Assembly: GCA_945892775.1 (NCBI GenBank)
Contig: CAMDDP010000031.1
Location: forward strand, 1 to 34,442
DNA length: 34,442 bases
From: Chitinophaga pinensis
Lineage (GTDB): Bacteria; Bacteroidota; Bacteroidia; Chitinophagales; UBA10324
Direction: 5' to 3'
Below are positions 1 through 8,160 of this stretch, in pieces; within the stretch, counting starts at the first letter, position 1, and each line of letters starts with the position of its first letter. The notes beneath the pieces are model-generated. The model was given only the letters and a program-made list of their open reading frames with translations, was not told where the DNA came from and made no database searches. The translations under genes and the position numbers were made by a program.

Positions 1-383
1 GAGAATGCATTTAACCAAGGCTCAGTATATTTTCCATATACATCTGTAAAAGAAACACCTTTTTCTGTTCCGTCTAACTGCACAACAAATTGAGTATTGC
101 TATAATCATAAGTAAATTTTACACGACCGCGACGCAAGGCAAATCGCTTGTTTAGTCCTGAAGTAAAATCTCCTCCGGCAAATGAGCCAACACCCGATGA
201 ATCTGCAACCTGGTATTGAGGCTGCATGTATCCGGTTATTTTTAATCGCTTCATTACATCCACATCGCTGCTGATGATGTTTACACGATTGGTTAATGTG
301 TCAATTGGAGTTTCTGTTTGTGCGGTTGCTGCTGTGAGCGAAAGCACCATTACTGATAAAAGACTGAGTAGTTTAATTCGCAT
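1..383 (-). CDS. Phosphate-selective-porin-like outer membrane protein, N-terminal part (cut by window edge)
   Basis: Reading the - strand from the ATG at 381-383 gives 127 codons that stay open to the window edge, so the C-terminus is missing. Residues 1-22 form a signal peptide (MRIKLLSLLSVMVL, then ending in TAQ). After a short stretch that could be a coiled-coil segment come an ITGYMQPQYQ strand, a glycine-rich loop and an RFALRRGRVKF strand. That order is typical of Bacteroidota porins of the OprO/OprP type, which form beta-barrel channels for anions or small solutes in the outer membrane. The family call rests on these N-terminal motifs only; substrate cannot be judged. The gene diverges from the decayed gene that starts at 608. 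Confidence 0.7.
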   Translation of the reverse strand, partial: MRIKLLSLLSVMVLSLTAATAQTETPIDTLTNRVNIISSDVDVMKRLKITGYMQPQYQVADSSGVGSFAGGDFTSGLNKRFALRRGRVKFTYDYSNTQFVVQLDGTEKGVSFTDVYGKYTEPWLNAF

Positions 384-561
384 AATTTAATTTGTTGTTT
401 ATGGTGATGCAAAAAGAATAATAAAATGTTATGGAATCATGATTTCAATGTTAACAGTGTGTTAACCTTAATTGAAAATGTTTTCCTTCGCTTTATTCAA
501 ATAGAAATTAAATATTCAGGCTGCCGATAATAAAATAGACTAAAATTTTATTTTCAACCGA

Positions 562-590
562 TTTGAAATTCAATTCTGATTTTATCTTTC
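562..590 (+). promoter_or_regulatory. Candidate promoter of the decayed type IX gene
   Basis: A TTTG at 562-565 is followed after 17 bp by TATCTTTC at 583-590. This is one base away from the Bacteroidota -7 consensus TAnnTTTG, and the TTTG fits the -33 element. It sits 17 bp upstream of the ATG at 608. This is a pattern match only. Confidence 0.4.
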
Positions 591-607
591 CGCACAAATA
601 AAAAAGG

Positions 608-1871
608 ATGATTAAAAATTTTCTGCTTTCAATTTCTTTCATTGCATTGGGTACAATAAATACTTGAGCATAAACTATAAAAGTTTTATTTGATGCATCA
701 TCGGCACAAATGGCCGGCAATGCTGATTGGATTATTGATTCTGATTTATTTAATATCGGTACAGGTAGCGGCGGCGCAATGGTTGTTGGTTCAGGCAATG
801 AATCGAACCCTCAGCGATATCCAACTCCATCTCAAAGTAATATCACTGCCACAACTTCTGAAACCTATTGGAAAGGAGCGCTTTCTTATTTCGCAATTGA
901 TTTAGTGAAACAAGGTTTTACAGTTGAAACACTTCCATACAATGGTTTGATTACTTATGGTGTAACAACCAACTCACAGGATTTATCGAACTACAAAGTG
1001 TTTGTGGTTGATGAACCAAACATTCGTTTTACCACAAGTGAAAAAACAGCCATCATGAATTTTGTAAAATGGTGGTGGCTTAATGATGATTGCCAATCAC
1101 ACAGTGAGTGATAGAAATAATGATGGATGGGATTCGCCTGCTATCTGGAATGATTTGATTACAAATAATACAGTTCAGAATAATGCGCTCGGTTTTGTTT
1201 TTGACCTGCAGAATTTTTCGCAAACAACTTCTAACATTCCAAATCTACAAACTGATCCGATACTGCATGGAAGTTTTGGCAATGTAACTTCAGTTCAATT
1301 TAATAATGGAACAAGCATGACTCTTAATCCATCAAACAACTCAACTGTAAAAGGATTGGTTTATAAAACCGGAGCATCAAACACGGGTAATACACAGGTT
1401 ATATTTTGTGAAAGCAATTATTTAAGTGGAAAAGTTTGCGCACTTGGGGATAGTTCACCACCGGATGATGGCACAGGTGATACTAACGATAATTTATATT
1501 CATCGTATAGTTCAGCAGTCGGCGGTTCGCACAAAAAGTTATTGGTGAATGCAGTGAAGTGGTTAGCCATTCCCGGTACTGCACCGAAAATAGAAACATC
1601 ATCCATTTCCGAAAACCTATCATCAATGAAAATATTTCCGAATCCTGTGCATGGAAATGAATTGATGATTTTAACAGCAACAAATGAAAATACAAATTGC
1701 ACACTTTCCATTTACAGTTTATTAGGTCAGCAATTGCAAACTGTAAATTATGTTTCCGGAGATTCAATTCATCAGCAATCGTTTAATGTTTCATTGCTGA
1801 ATGCAGGAATTTATATTGTGCGCTTGCAAAACGGAAACGATTGCATCATTGAAAAATTTGTGAAGCAATAA
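608..1871 (+). pseudogene. Decayed gene for a type IX-secreted protein with a C-terminal sorting domain
   Basis: One reading frame runs from the ATG at 608 through a signal-peptide-like start (MIKNFLLSISFIALGTINT), then stops at TGA 665-667 and TAA 671-673. The same frame continues as a clearly coding stretch (KVLFDASSAQMAGNADWIID), which resembles secreted Bacteroidota proteins with a flavodoxin/glutaminase-like fold. At 1064-1070 the frame breaks in an A-tract. Before it the frame reads FVKWWWLNDD and soon ends at TGA 1109-1111; shifting frame restores NGGGLMMIANHTVSDRN. From there the protein is open to the TAA at 1869-1871 and ends in a type A sorting domain (IFPNPVHGNELMI near the start, AGIYIVRLQNG near the end). 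Three lesions in a reading otherwise continuous at both ends point to a recent pseudogene. Sequencing or assembly error is the main alternative. Substrate or enzymatic role is unknown. Confidence 0.75.
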
Positions 1872-1882
1872 CAGTTTCATTT

Positions 1883-1915
1883 CTGAAATATATTGAAATA
1901 AAAAAAATATTTCAG
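1883..1915 (+). terminator. Weak hairpin downstream of the decayed gene
   Basis: CTGAAATA (1883-1890) and TATTTCAG (1908-1915) are perfect 8-bp complements around a 17-nt A-rich loop. TTTAAATAATTTTAT follows. The position 11 bp past the stop codon suits a terminator, but the stem is AT-rich and the loop is long. Confidence 0.3.
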
Positions 1916-2001
1916 TTTAAATAATTTTATACGCCAATTAAAAATTACTTTGTCGATTACTATTTCGGCAAAGCAATTTTCGTTTATCAATATTTGTTGC
2001 C

Positions 2002-2877
2002 ATGACAAAAAAATTATCACCGTATCATCTTTTCATATACATAGTGCTTGTGCTTATTTGGGGAAGCAGTTTTATATTAATGAAGAAAGGATTAATTGTG
2101 TTTACCTCCGGACAAGTTGCAGCAATCAGATTAACTACGGCCTGCCTGGTTTTGCTTCCTTTTTTATTGCTTCGATTGAAAGAAGTAGAAAAGAAAAAAG
2201 TAGTTTATATGATTTTAATGGGATTAATCGGAAGCGGAATTCCTGCCTTTCTTTTCACAGAAGCAGAAACAGAAGTTAGTAGTTCGCTTGCCGGAATTTT
2301 AAATGCATTAACTCCCTTATTTGTTTTAATGATTGGAATTATTTTTTTCAAAATGAAATCCAATGCACTGAAAATAATTGGAATATTAGTTGGCTTTGGA
2401 GGTTCAGTTATGTTGATTCTTTTTAGTAATGAGGGAGGAGCAAACTCAAATATTTATTATGCAACCCTAATAATTATTGCTACTTTTTTATATGGTCTAA
2501 GCAATAATATAATTATAAAATACCTGCAAGGTTGTAACCCTATTTTAATGACATCAATGGCCATGGCTTTCATGGGGCCTTTTGCATTTGGTTGGTTAAT
2601 GACAACTGATTTTACTCAGCGATTATATATTGAAGGTGCAATGTATTCATTGAGCAGTTGTATGATTCTTGGTGCATTCGGAACATCAATTGCCTTAGTT
2701 ATGTATAATTATTTAATACAAACAACAGGAGCATTATTCGGAAGTACTGTTACCTATTTAATGCCTTTGGTCGCGCTTGGCTGGGGTGTTGCTGATGGAG
2801 AACCTATCGGATTGAAAGATTTCTTTGCGCTAGCAATTATTTTATTAGGAGTATATCTAGTTCGACGCTCGAAATAA
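2002..2877 (+). CDS. EamA/DMT-family inner-membrane transporter
   Basis: The 291-residue protein is almost entirely hydrophobic and fits ten membrane helices in two EamA repeats, the usual size and layout of the drug/metabolite transporter superfamily. The family motif WGSSFILMKKGL lies in the first helix region, and GAFGTSIALVMYNYLIQ followed by GALFGSTVTYLMPLVALGWG occurs in the second repeat. It ends in positively charged VRRSK, consistent with a cytoplasmic C-terminus. Such proteins move small metabolites or amino acids across the inner membrane; the substrate here cannot be inferred. It ends 3 bp from the stop of the convergent RidA gene. The ATG start gives helix 1 a short charged N-terminus (MTKKLSPY). 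Confidence 0.9.
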   Translation: MTKKLSPYHLFIYIVLVLIWGSSFILMKKGLIVFTSGQVAAIRLTTACLVLLPFLLLRLKEVEKKKVVYMILMGLIGSGIPAFLFTEAETEVSSSLAGILNALTPLFVLMIGIIFFKMKSNALKIIGILVGFGGSVMLILFSNEGGANSNIYYATLIIIATFLYGLSNNIIIKYLQGCNPILMTSMAMAFMGPFAFGWLMTTDFTQRLYIEGAMYSLSSCMILGAFGTSIALVMYNYLIQTTGALFGSTVTYLMPLVALGWGVADGEPIGLKDFFALAIILLGVYLVRRSK

Positions 2878-2880
2878 AAT

Positions 2881-3261
2881 TTACTTAGAAGCAATAACTG
2901 AAATTTCAACATTCACATCTTTAGGTAATTTTGAAACCTGAACTGTTTCACGCGCAGGAAAATCGCCACTGAAATTTGAACCATAAACTTCATTCACTTT
3001 TGCAAAGTCATCCATATTTTTCAAGAAAATGCTTGTCTTTACAATATTCTCAAATCCCATTCCGGCCTTCGAAAGAATAGCGTAAATGTTTTCCATCACC
3101 TGCTTGGTTTCATCGATAATGTCTCCTTGTAAAACTTGTCCGTTTGCAGGAATAATGGCTATCTGTCCGGAAATAAATATCAGATCACCTACCATTACTG
3201 CTTGACTATAAGGACCAATGGGTGCTGGTGATTTTTCTGTTTGAATAATTATTTTTTGCAT
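2881..3261 (-). CDS. RidA-family reactive intermediate/imine deaminase
   Basis: The 126-residue protein has the full RidA signature: GPYSQA at 16-21, FISGQIA around 29-35, FPARETVQV with the catalytic Arg104, and VEISVIA with Glu119. RidA hydrolyses reactive enamine/imine intermediates released by PLP enzymes such as threonine dehydratase, protecting other PLP enzymes; it acts as a cytoplasmic trimer. Length and active-site residues are normal, so the protein should be active. The start ATG (3259-3261) is preceded by a good promoter candidate. Confidence 0.95.
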   Translation of the reverse strand: MQKIIIQTEKSPAPIGPYSQAVMVGDLIFISGQIAIIPANGQVLQGDIIDETKQVMENIYAILSKAGMGFENIVKTSIFLKNMDDFAKVNEVYGSNFSGDFPARETVQVSKLPKDVNVEISVIASK

Positions 3262-3282
3262 GACGGTAATTATATTTTTTCC

Positions 3283-3312
3283 GAAATATAAGCAGGCTTA
3301 TTTTCTTAACAA
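3283..3312 (-). promoter_or_regulatory. Candidate promoter of the RidA gene
   Basis: On the - strand a TTG (3312-3310) is followed after 19 bp by TATATTTC (3290-3283), one base from TAnnTTTG. Transcription would begin roughly 15 bases before the RidA ATG. The spacing fits the Bacteroidota -33/-7 promoter type. No experimental support is visible. Confidence 0.45.
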
Positions 3313-3412
3313 TAAAACCCCAAGATGATTAAAAGTATAAGTCATAATTATAAAAAGAAGTTTTTTACTTGAAACATTGGTAATGATTAATTTGCACTCA
3401 TTAATCTTGAAA

Positions 3413-4084
3413 ATGAAAATAGCAGTTGCTGGCGAAGAAAAAAGAATTCTGGAGTTTAGAACCATTATTTCTAAAGAACATGAATTTATTGAAAGTGAAA
3501 ACTTTGAATCTGAATTTGACTTTTCTTCTTTCGATTTAATAGTTGATTTGAATGCTGACGACCGGAATAAGATTTCGGATTCAGTTTTTTCATCTGGAAA
3601 GTTTGTTTTGTTATGTGCTGTAAAAAAATCACTAACACAATTATTAATTGGAAAAAGCGAATTTTCTAAAGTTGCAGGAATTAATTCACTACCTACTTTC
3701 TTATCCAGACCGATTCGAGAAATTTCTTTACTGAATCAAAATGAAATTTCAATTTGGGAAAAACTTTTTAAAGCGTTGAATTGGAAAACTAAAATTGTAA
3801 AGGATTCGATTGGAATGGTAACACCACGAATACTATTTATGATAATTAACGAAGCGTGTTTTACTCTGGAAGAAGGAACAGCTATAAGGGACGACATTGA
3901 TTCAGGAATGAAAATGGGAACAGCCTATCCGATTGGGCCATTTGAGTGGGCCGATAAAATTGGAATAAAGAATATTTATGAAACATTACGTGCTATTCAG
4001 GAGAGTTCAAGTGAAACCCGTTATAAAATTTGTCCCCTCATAGAAAGCATGTTTTTAAATAAACAAAAATTCTATTTTGTCTAA
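3413..4084 (+). CDS. 3-hydroxyacyl-CoA dehydrogenase C-domain protein with a degenerate N-terminal domain
   Basis: The second half (about residues 125-205 from the chosen start) matches the helical C-terminal domain of 3-hydroxyacyl-CoA dehydrogenases: GMVTPRILFMIINEACFTLEEG, then the DDIDSGMKMG and YPIGPFEWAD motifs. The first half begins MKIAVAGEEKRI, where a true dehydrogenase would have a GxGxxG dinucleotide loop. That loop is absent, and the whole N-domain is shortened to about 115 residues. I therefore doubt NAD-dependent dehydrogenase activity. I chose ATG 3413 over an upstream in-frame TTG (3377) because MKIAVAG looks like the first strand of the fold and a promoter-like TTAATTTG (3387-3394) lies between them. 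It leads a compact four-gene run; the next gene starts 18 bp after the stop. Confidence 0.75.
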   Translation: MKIAVAGEEKRILEFRTIISKEHEFIESENFESEFDFSSFDLIVDLNADDRNKISDSVFSSGKFVLLCAVKKSLTQLLIGKSEFSKVAGINSLPTFLSRPIREISLLNQNEISIWEKLFKALNWKTKIVKDSIGMVTPRILFMIINEACFTLEEGTAIRDDIDSGMKMGTAYPIGPFEWADKIGIKNIYETLRAIQESSSETRYKICPLIESMFLNKQKFYFV

Positions 4085-4102
4085 TAGCTTTGTGATTCTG
4101 TT

Positions 4103-5407
4103 ATGATTCTTATTTATACGTTTAAAGTAACACCTCGTTTGCAATACATCGCCGACTTATTGCTCCGCGAGTTACTTGAAATTGATTTTGAATTTACTAC
4201 TAGTGTCGATCGATTTTATCAATATCAAGGGCCAAAGTTGAATTATAGTAAAGATAGATTAGGGTCTGAACTTTTTATTTCAGCCCACTCATTACTTTTT
4301 GAAAATGATATAAAAATTCAACGAACTGAGTATGGTGAACACAATGGCACAGTCACTTTGTTTGCAGTTAAAAAAGAAGCGGACTTGCCATACGACCCTT
4401 TTGCAGCTGCATTTTTTTTAGTAACTCGATATGAAGAGTATCTTACAATTAAGGAGGATAAACATGGTCGGTTTAGAATTGAAAAAGGAGTAGCATATTT
4501 CAAGGGATTTCATCAAAAGCCAGTTGTCAACCATTATGCTATTCATTTAAAAGAATTGTTTCAATCTCGATTTTCAGAATTAACATTCTCATCAAAAGAA
4601 TATCAATTCATTCTTACTTATGATATAGATCAGGCATTTAAATATAAGGAACTCCCTTGGTATCGATCGATTGGAGGATTAATTAAAGCATACCTGCGCC
4701 GTGATTGGAATTATTTAGAAGAAAGAAAAAAAGTTTTAAGTGGCGAAGTCCGAGATCCGTACGACACATTTGACGAACAAAATCGCATCAGTTTGAATCA
4801 TCGTATTTATCCTATTTATTTCTTTCTGATGGCTAATTATAGTATTATGGATAAAAATAATCCATGGAATATAAAAGGAATGCAAGCGACTATTAGAAAT
4901 ATTTCAGATAGATTTTTGATAGGAATACATCCAAGTTTTAATTCATTTAAAAAGCCGATGAAAATTGAAACTGAAATTGCTCGTTTAAATGCAGTCTCAG
5001 GAAAACAAATTGTTCGTAGTCGTCAACATTTTTTGCGATTAGAATTCCCTTATACTTATCGCAATTTGATTGAGCAGGGCATTCAGGAAGATTACACCAT
5101 GGGAAATCCAAATATTATAGGATTCAGAGCCAGTATCGCTTCTCCATTTTATTTTTATGATCTAATAAGAGACGATACAACTGCACTTCGAGTTTTCCCT
5201 TTCGCAGCAATGGATAGTACGCTTCATTATTATTTAAAAGTGACTCCAGAGTCTGCTCTTGAAGAATTAAAACTAATTACCGACGAGATAAAAAAAGTGC
5301 AAGGCACATTTATTTATATTGCACACAACGATTTAATTAGTAAAAAGTCAATTTGGCGGGGATGGAATAATTGTTTCGAAGAGTTTATTGAGTATGCAAA
5401 AGAATGA
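4103..5407 (+). CDS. Polysaccharide deacetylase-like (CE4/NodB-fold) protein
   Basis: The 434-residue protein resembles Bacteroidota proteins with a family-specific N-terminal domain (about 1-165) followed by a NodB-like barrel. Visible barrel motifs are ILTYDIDQAFKY near residue 170 (the acidic TYD-D motif), IGIHPSFNS near 275 (the HxxxxS metal-binding pattern), SRQHFLRLEFP near 310, and GFRASIASPFYFYD near 345. CE4 enzymes remove N-acetyl groups from chitin, peptidoglycan or exopolysaccharide. There is no signal peptide, so a cytoplasmic role on a precursor is more likely than action on finished wall polymer. Its stop overlaps the next gene by 4 bp (ATGA), implying translational coupling with the acyltransferase-like gene. 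Confidence 0.8.
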   Translation: MILIYTFKVTPRLQYIADLLLRELLEIDFEFTTSVDRFYQYQGPKLNYSKDRLGSELFISAHSLLFENDIKIQRTEYGEHNGTVTLFAVKKEADLPYDPFAAAFFLVTRYEEYLTIKEDKHGRFRIEKGVAYFKGFHQKPVVNHYAIHLKELFQSRFSELTFSSKEYQFILTYDIDQAFKYKELPWYRSIGGLIKAYLRRDWNYLEERKKVLSGEVRDPYDTFDEQNRISLNHRIYPIYFFLMANYSIMDKNNPWNIKGMQATIRNISDRFLIGIHPSFNSFKKPMKIETEIARLNAVSGKQIVRSRQHFLRLEFPYTYRNLIEQGIQEDYTMGNPNIIGFRASIASPFYFYDLIRDDTTALRVFPFAAMDSTLHYYLKVTPESALEELKLITDEIKKVQGTFIYIAHNDLISKKSIWRGWNNCFEEFIEYAKE

Positions 5408-6315
5408 AGCCTGAATATTTAAAACACACTGAAATTGATTTTGTAAAATGGGATAACTGCGTTCAGGCCAGTGAAAATCATTTGCCTTATTGTTACAGCT
5501 GGTACCTGAATATTGTCAGTCCTGGATGGGAGGCTTTGGTTCTTGGTGATTATGAAAAAATATTTCCTTTAACATTTAGAAAAAAAGCCGCAGTTAATTA
5601 TTTATTTCAACCCTACTTTACACAGCAGTTAGGGATATTTGGAATTAAAGTGTGCGAACAGGATTTGAATGATTTTATTTCAGCAATTCCTCAAAAATTT
5701 AAATTTATTGAAATCAACTTAAATAACTTTTGTACTCTGAAGACGAAAGGTTTATTGGTGAAATCAAAAGTTACTCATCATCTCATTTTGAAGAATAATT
5801 ATGACGAACTGAGTTCTCTTTTTAATGACAATACAAAACGGAATATTCGAAAGGCTGAAAAAACAAAGCTTAAACTTGTTGAGAGTGGAAGTGTTCAATC
5901 ACTGATTAATTTATTCAAAAAAAATGCAGGAAGTAAGACTGAATTAATCAAGAAAGATTATTCTGTATTAGAATTACTAATGAATTCATCAATAAGCAAA
6001 AATATAGGACGAGTTTATGAAGTTCAGGACGAAAAAAATAATTTACAGGCAAGTTTATTTCTGCTTTCATCTAAAAACATCTTGATTAATTTATTTAATG
6101 CGTCCTCTGTTTTGGGTAGAAAAAATTCGGCGATGTTTTTTTTAATAAATGAAGTTTTAAAATTGAATGCAGGAAATAAAAAAATATTTGATTTTGAGGG
6201 TTCCGAAATTGCTGAAGTGGCTAGATTTTATAAGGGATTTGGAGGGATTCCGGTTGCCTATTCTCACATTCGGGTAAATCGGTTACCTTGGCCGCTCAAA
6301 TGGATTAAAAAATGA
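5404..6315 (+). CDS. FemAB/GNAT-like acyltransferase
   Basis: The 303-residue protein looks like the FemAB/BioF2-type double-GNAT fold. It has an N-terminal half with YCYSWYLNIVSPGWEALVLGDY and FQPYFTQQLGIFG, a basic helix NDNTKRNIRKAEKTKLKLVE near residue 140, and a C-terminal half with FDFEGSEIAEVARFYKGFGG. That last motif is typical of the substrate- and acyl-donor-binding end of these enzymes. Relatives transfer amino acids or acyl groups to peptidoglycan precursors or amino sugars. The start overlaps the deacetylase-like gene by 4 bp. Removal of an acetyl group by one product and acylation of the freed amine by the other is a possible sequence of steps, but this is inference from adjacency only. 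Confidence 0.75.
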   Translation: MKPEYLKHTEIDFVKWDNCVQASENHLPYCYSWYLNIVSPGWEALVLGDYEKIFPLTFRKKAAVNYLFQPYFTQQLGIFGIKVCEQDLNDFISAIPQKFKFIEINLNNFCTLKTKGLLVKSKVTHHLILKNNYDELSSLFNDNTKRNIRKAEKTKLKLVESGSVQSLINLFKKNAGSKTELIKKDYSVLELLMNSSISKNIGRVYEVQDEKNNLQASLFLLSSKNILINLFNASSVLGRKNSAMFFLINEVLKLNAGNKKIFDFEGSEIAEVARFYKGFGGIPVAYSHIRVNRLPWPLKWIKK

Positions 6316-6318
6316 TTT

Positions 6319-6969
6319 ATGATTGTTAATCTCTCAAATAACAACTCACTTGTCAATCAGTTTGTTTCTGAAATTAGGGATGTAAAAATTCAAAAAGACC
6401 GGCTTCGTTTTCGTCGCAACATAGAGCGTATTGGAGAAATTTCTGCTTATGAAATCAGTAAAACCTTAGAATATAAAAATCGTTCAATTCAAACATCTTT
6501 AGGTAAAATTGATGTTCCTGTATTAAAAGAACAACCTATTTTAGGCACTATACTCAGAGCCGGGTTACCTCTTCATAATGGATTGCTAAACTATTTTGAT
6601 CAAGCTGATAATGCTTTTATTTCCGCTTACAGACATCACCATGAGGATGGAACTTTTGAGATAAGATTAGAATATTTGGCCAGTAGTTCTATCGAAAATA
6701 AAATTTTAATTATTGCCGATCCTATGTTAGCAACAGGCAATTCAATGGCTTTAACTTTACAAGAAGTATTCAAGTTAGGAAGGCCGAAGCATACACACAT
6801 AGTATGTGTTATTGCAAGTGAAGCAGGTGTTGAGAAAGTAAGAAATTCGATTGATAATTTTACATTATGGACAGCCGCAATAGATAAAGAACTGAATTCA
6901 ATGGCGTATATTGTGCCCGGATTAGGCGATGCCGGTGATTTAGCCTTTGGTGAAAAGATACAGAATTAG
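6319..6969 (+). CDS. upp: Uracil phosphoribosyltransferase
   Basis: This 216-residue enzyme converts uracil and PRPP to UMP in pyrimidine salvage. The PRPP-binding loop ADPMLATGNS is at about 133-142, and the uracil-binding UPRTase signature YIVPGLGDAGDLAFG is near the C-terminus (197-211); its usual Arg after GDAGD is Leu here. ILRAGLPLHNG near 78-88 is the other conserved block. Length is normal. It begins 3 bp after the acyltransferase-like gene, so it is the last member of the 3413-6969 run, although its metabolic role has no obvious link to the other three. Confidence 0.95.
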   Translation: MIVNLSNNNSLVNQFVSEIRDVKIQKDRLRFRRNIERIGEISAYEISKTLEYKNRSIQTSLGKIDVPVLKEQPILGTILRAGLPLHNGLLNYFDQADNAFISAYRHHHEDGTFEIRLEYLASSSIENKILIIADPMLATGNSMALTLQEVFKLGRPKHTHIVCVIASEAGVEKVRNSIDNFTLWTAAIDKELNSMAYIVPGLGDAGDLAFGEKIQN

Positions 6970-7003
6970 GAATAATTAGGATTTTTAATTTTTAGAAGAA
7001 TAG

Positions 7004-7034
7004 TTTCGAAAATATTTTTAATGCATTAAATTTG
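7004..7034 (+). promoter_or_regulatory. Candidate promoter of the PorP/SprF gene
   Basis: TAAATTTG at 7027-7034 is an exact match to TAnnTTTG. A weak -33 (TTTCG) lies at 7004-7008, 18 bp upstream. The start codon at 7058 would follow a leader of about 17 bases. This is one of the best -7 elements in the window. Confidence 0.5.
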
Positions 7035-7057
7035 ATTTAACAAATAATTGTAAGACT

Positions 7058-8077
7058 ATGAAAATTTTTACAAGCATTGTTTTAGTATTTTTCTTAACAT
7101 TAAATGTCACTGCTCAAGATTGGCATTTTTCACAGTTTTATTATTCGCCTTTGACTCAAAATCCTGCTTTAACAGGAAACATTGGAGGAACTGCACGTGT
7201 AGGTGTTAATTATAGAAATCAATGGGGGTCAATTTCCGCACCATCTGTTTATGCCACGCCATCAATTTTTGCTGATTTTCAATTAATGAGAGGAAGGTTT
7301 CGTGGGAACTCATTAGGCCTCGGCGTACTTGTACTAAATGATGTTGCAGGAGATGGAAACCTTTCCACTATGCATGTTCAAGGCTCTATTGCCTATCATC
7401 AATCTTTGGATGGAACCAATAATTACCACATCTCTTTTGGATTACAAGGTGGATTTACTCAAAAAGGAATTGATCCGTCAAAGTTGTTTTTTGGAAATCA
7501 GTTTAATGGAAGTGGATTCAATAATAATATTTATAGCAATGAAAATTTAGTAAGTTCTACTCTCTATGGTGACATTGGAATGGGGGTTGGTTTCAGTGGG
7601 CAACTCAATAAATATTCTCAGATATCATTTGGATTTGGTGCATTTCACCTAAACAAACCCAATGAATCGTTGAAACAAAAACTTGAGTTAAATGAGATGT
7701 ATACTCGTCAAGTAGCTCACGCCAGTGCAACTTTTGGTTTCAATAATAAAGTTTACATGTTTCCTGCAATTGAATATCAATTTCAAGGGCCATCAAAAGA
7801 GTTTGTTGGCGGATCAGCCTTTGGTTTAAATTTTACTGAAAATAAAAGAAAAGTAGGAACCGTCATTTATGTAGGTGCTTTTGCCCGATGGAATGAATCA
7901 GTAATACCAACTATTGGAATGATTACAAAAAGTTTGAAAGCAGGAGTTAGTTACGATATAACAACAAGTACTTTGGCAAATCCTACTAATGGCCAAGGCG
8001 GATTCGAGATTGCTATAATTTATAATAATCTTGTTCAATCTAAGAAAATGCGTAAAACTTATTGCCCAAAGTTTTAA
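7058..8077 (+). CDS. PorP/SprF-family type IX secretion/gliding membrane protein
   Basis: The 339-residue protein starts with a signal peptide (MKIFTSIVLVFFLTLNVTAQ) followed by the hallmark of this family, DWHFSQFYYSPLTQNPALTG, then VGVNYRNQWGSI. The rest is alternating polar/hydrophobic beta-strand sequence ending in YCPKF, typical of an outer-membrane barrel. Family members (PorP, SprF) bind PorE/PorK-associated substrates or help attach type IX cargo such as SprB-like adhesins to the cell surface. No large adhesin gene sits next to it, so its partner is not evident here. It appears to be transcribed alone from a clear promoter. Confidence 0.9.
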   Translation: MKIFTSIVLVFFLTLNVTAQDWHFSQFYYSPLTQNPALTGNIGGTARVGVNYRNQWGSISAPSVYATPSIFADFQLMRGRFRGNSLGLGVLVLNDVAGDGNLSTMHVQGSIAYHQSLDGTNNYHISFGLQGGFTQKGIDPSKLFFGNQFNGSGFNNNIYSNENLVSSTLYGDIGMGVGFSGQLNKYSQISFGFGAFHLNKPNESLKQKLELNEMYTRQVAHASATFGFNNKVYMFPAIEYQFQGPSKEFVGGSAFGLNFTENKRKVGTVIYVGAFARWNESVIPTIGMITKSLKAGVSYDITTSTLANPTNGQGGFEIAIIYNNLVQSKKMRKTYCPKF

Positions 8078-8160
8078 TTTTCACTTAATATTTTATTTAT
8101 TTTTATAATTATATAAGGTGTTTTTTCATTTTTAAGTTTAAAATTATTTTTATCACCTGA

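Noticed and set aside
665-673. In-frame TGA and TAA read as recoded sense codons
   Set aside because: TGA and TAA end many other genes in the window (for example 5407 and 6315), no selenocysteine element is seen, and a separate frameshift occurs in the same gene; decay is simpler.
508-798. 96-residue - strand frame across the start of the decayed gene
   Set aside because: It reads against the signal peptide and central domain of the decayed gene and shows no protein-like motifs.
3377-3412. Longer start for the dehydrogenase-like gene at TTG 3377
   Set aside because: It would add MVMINLHSLILK, which does not look like the family start, and it overlaps a promoter-like box; ATG 3413 is better.
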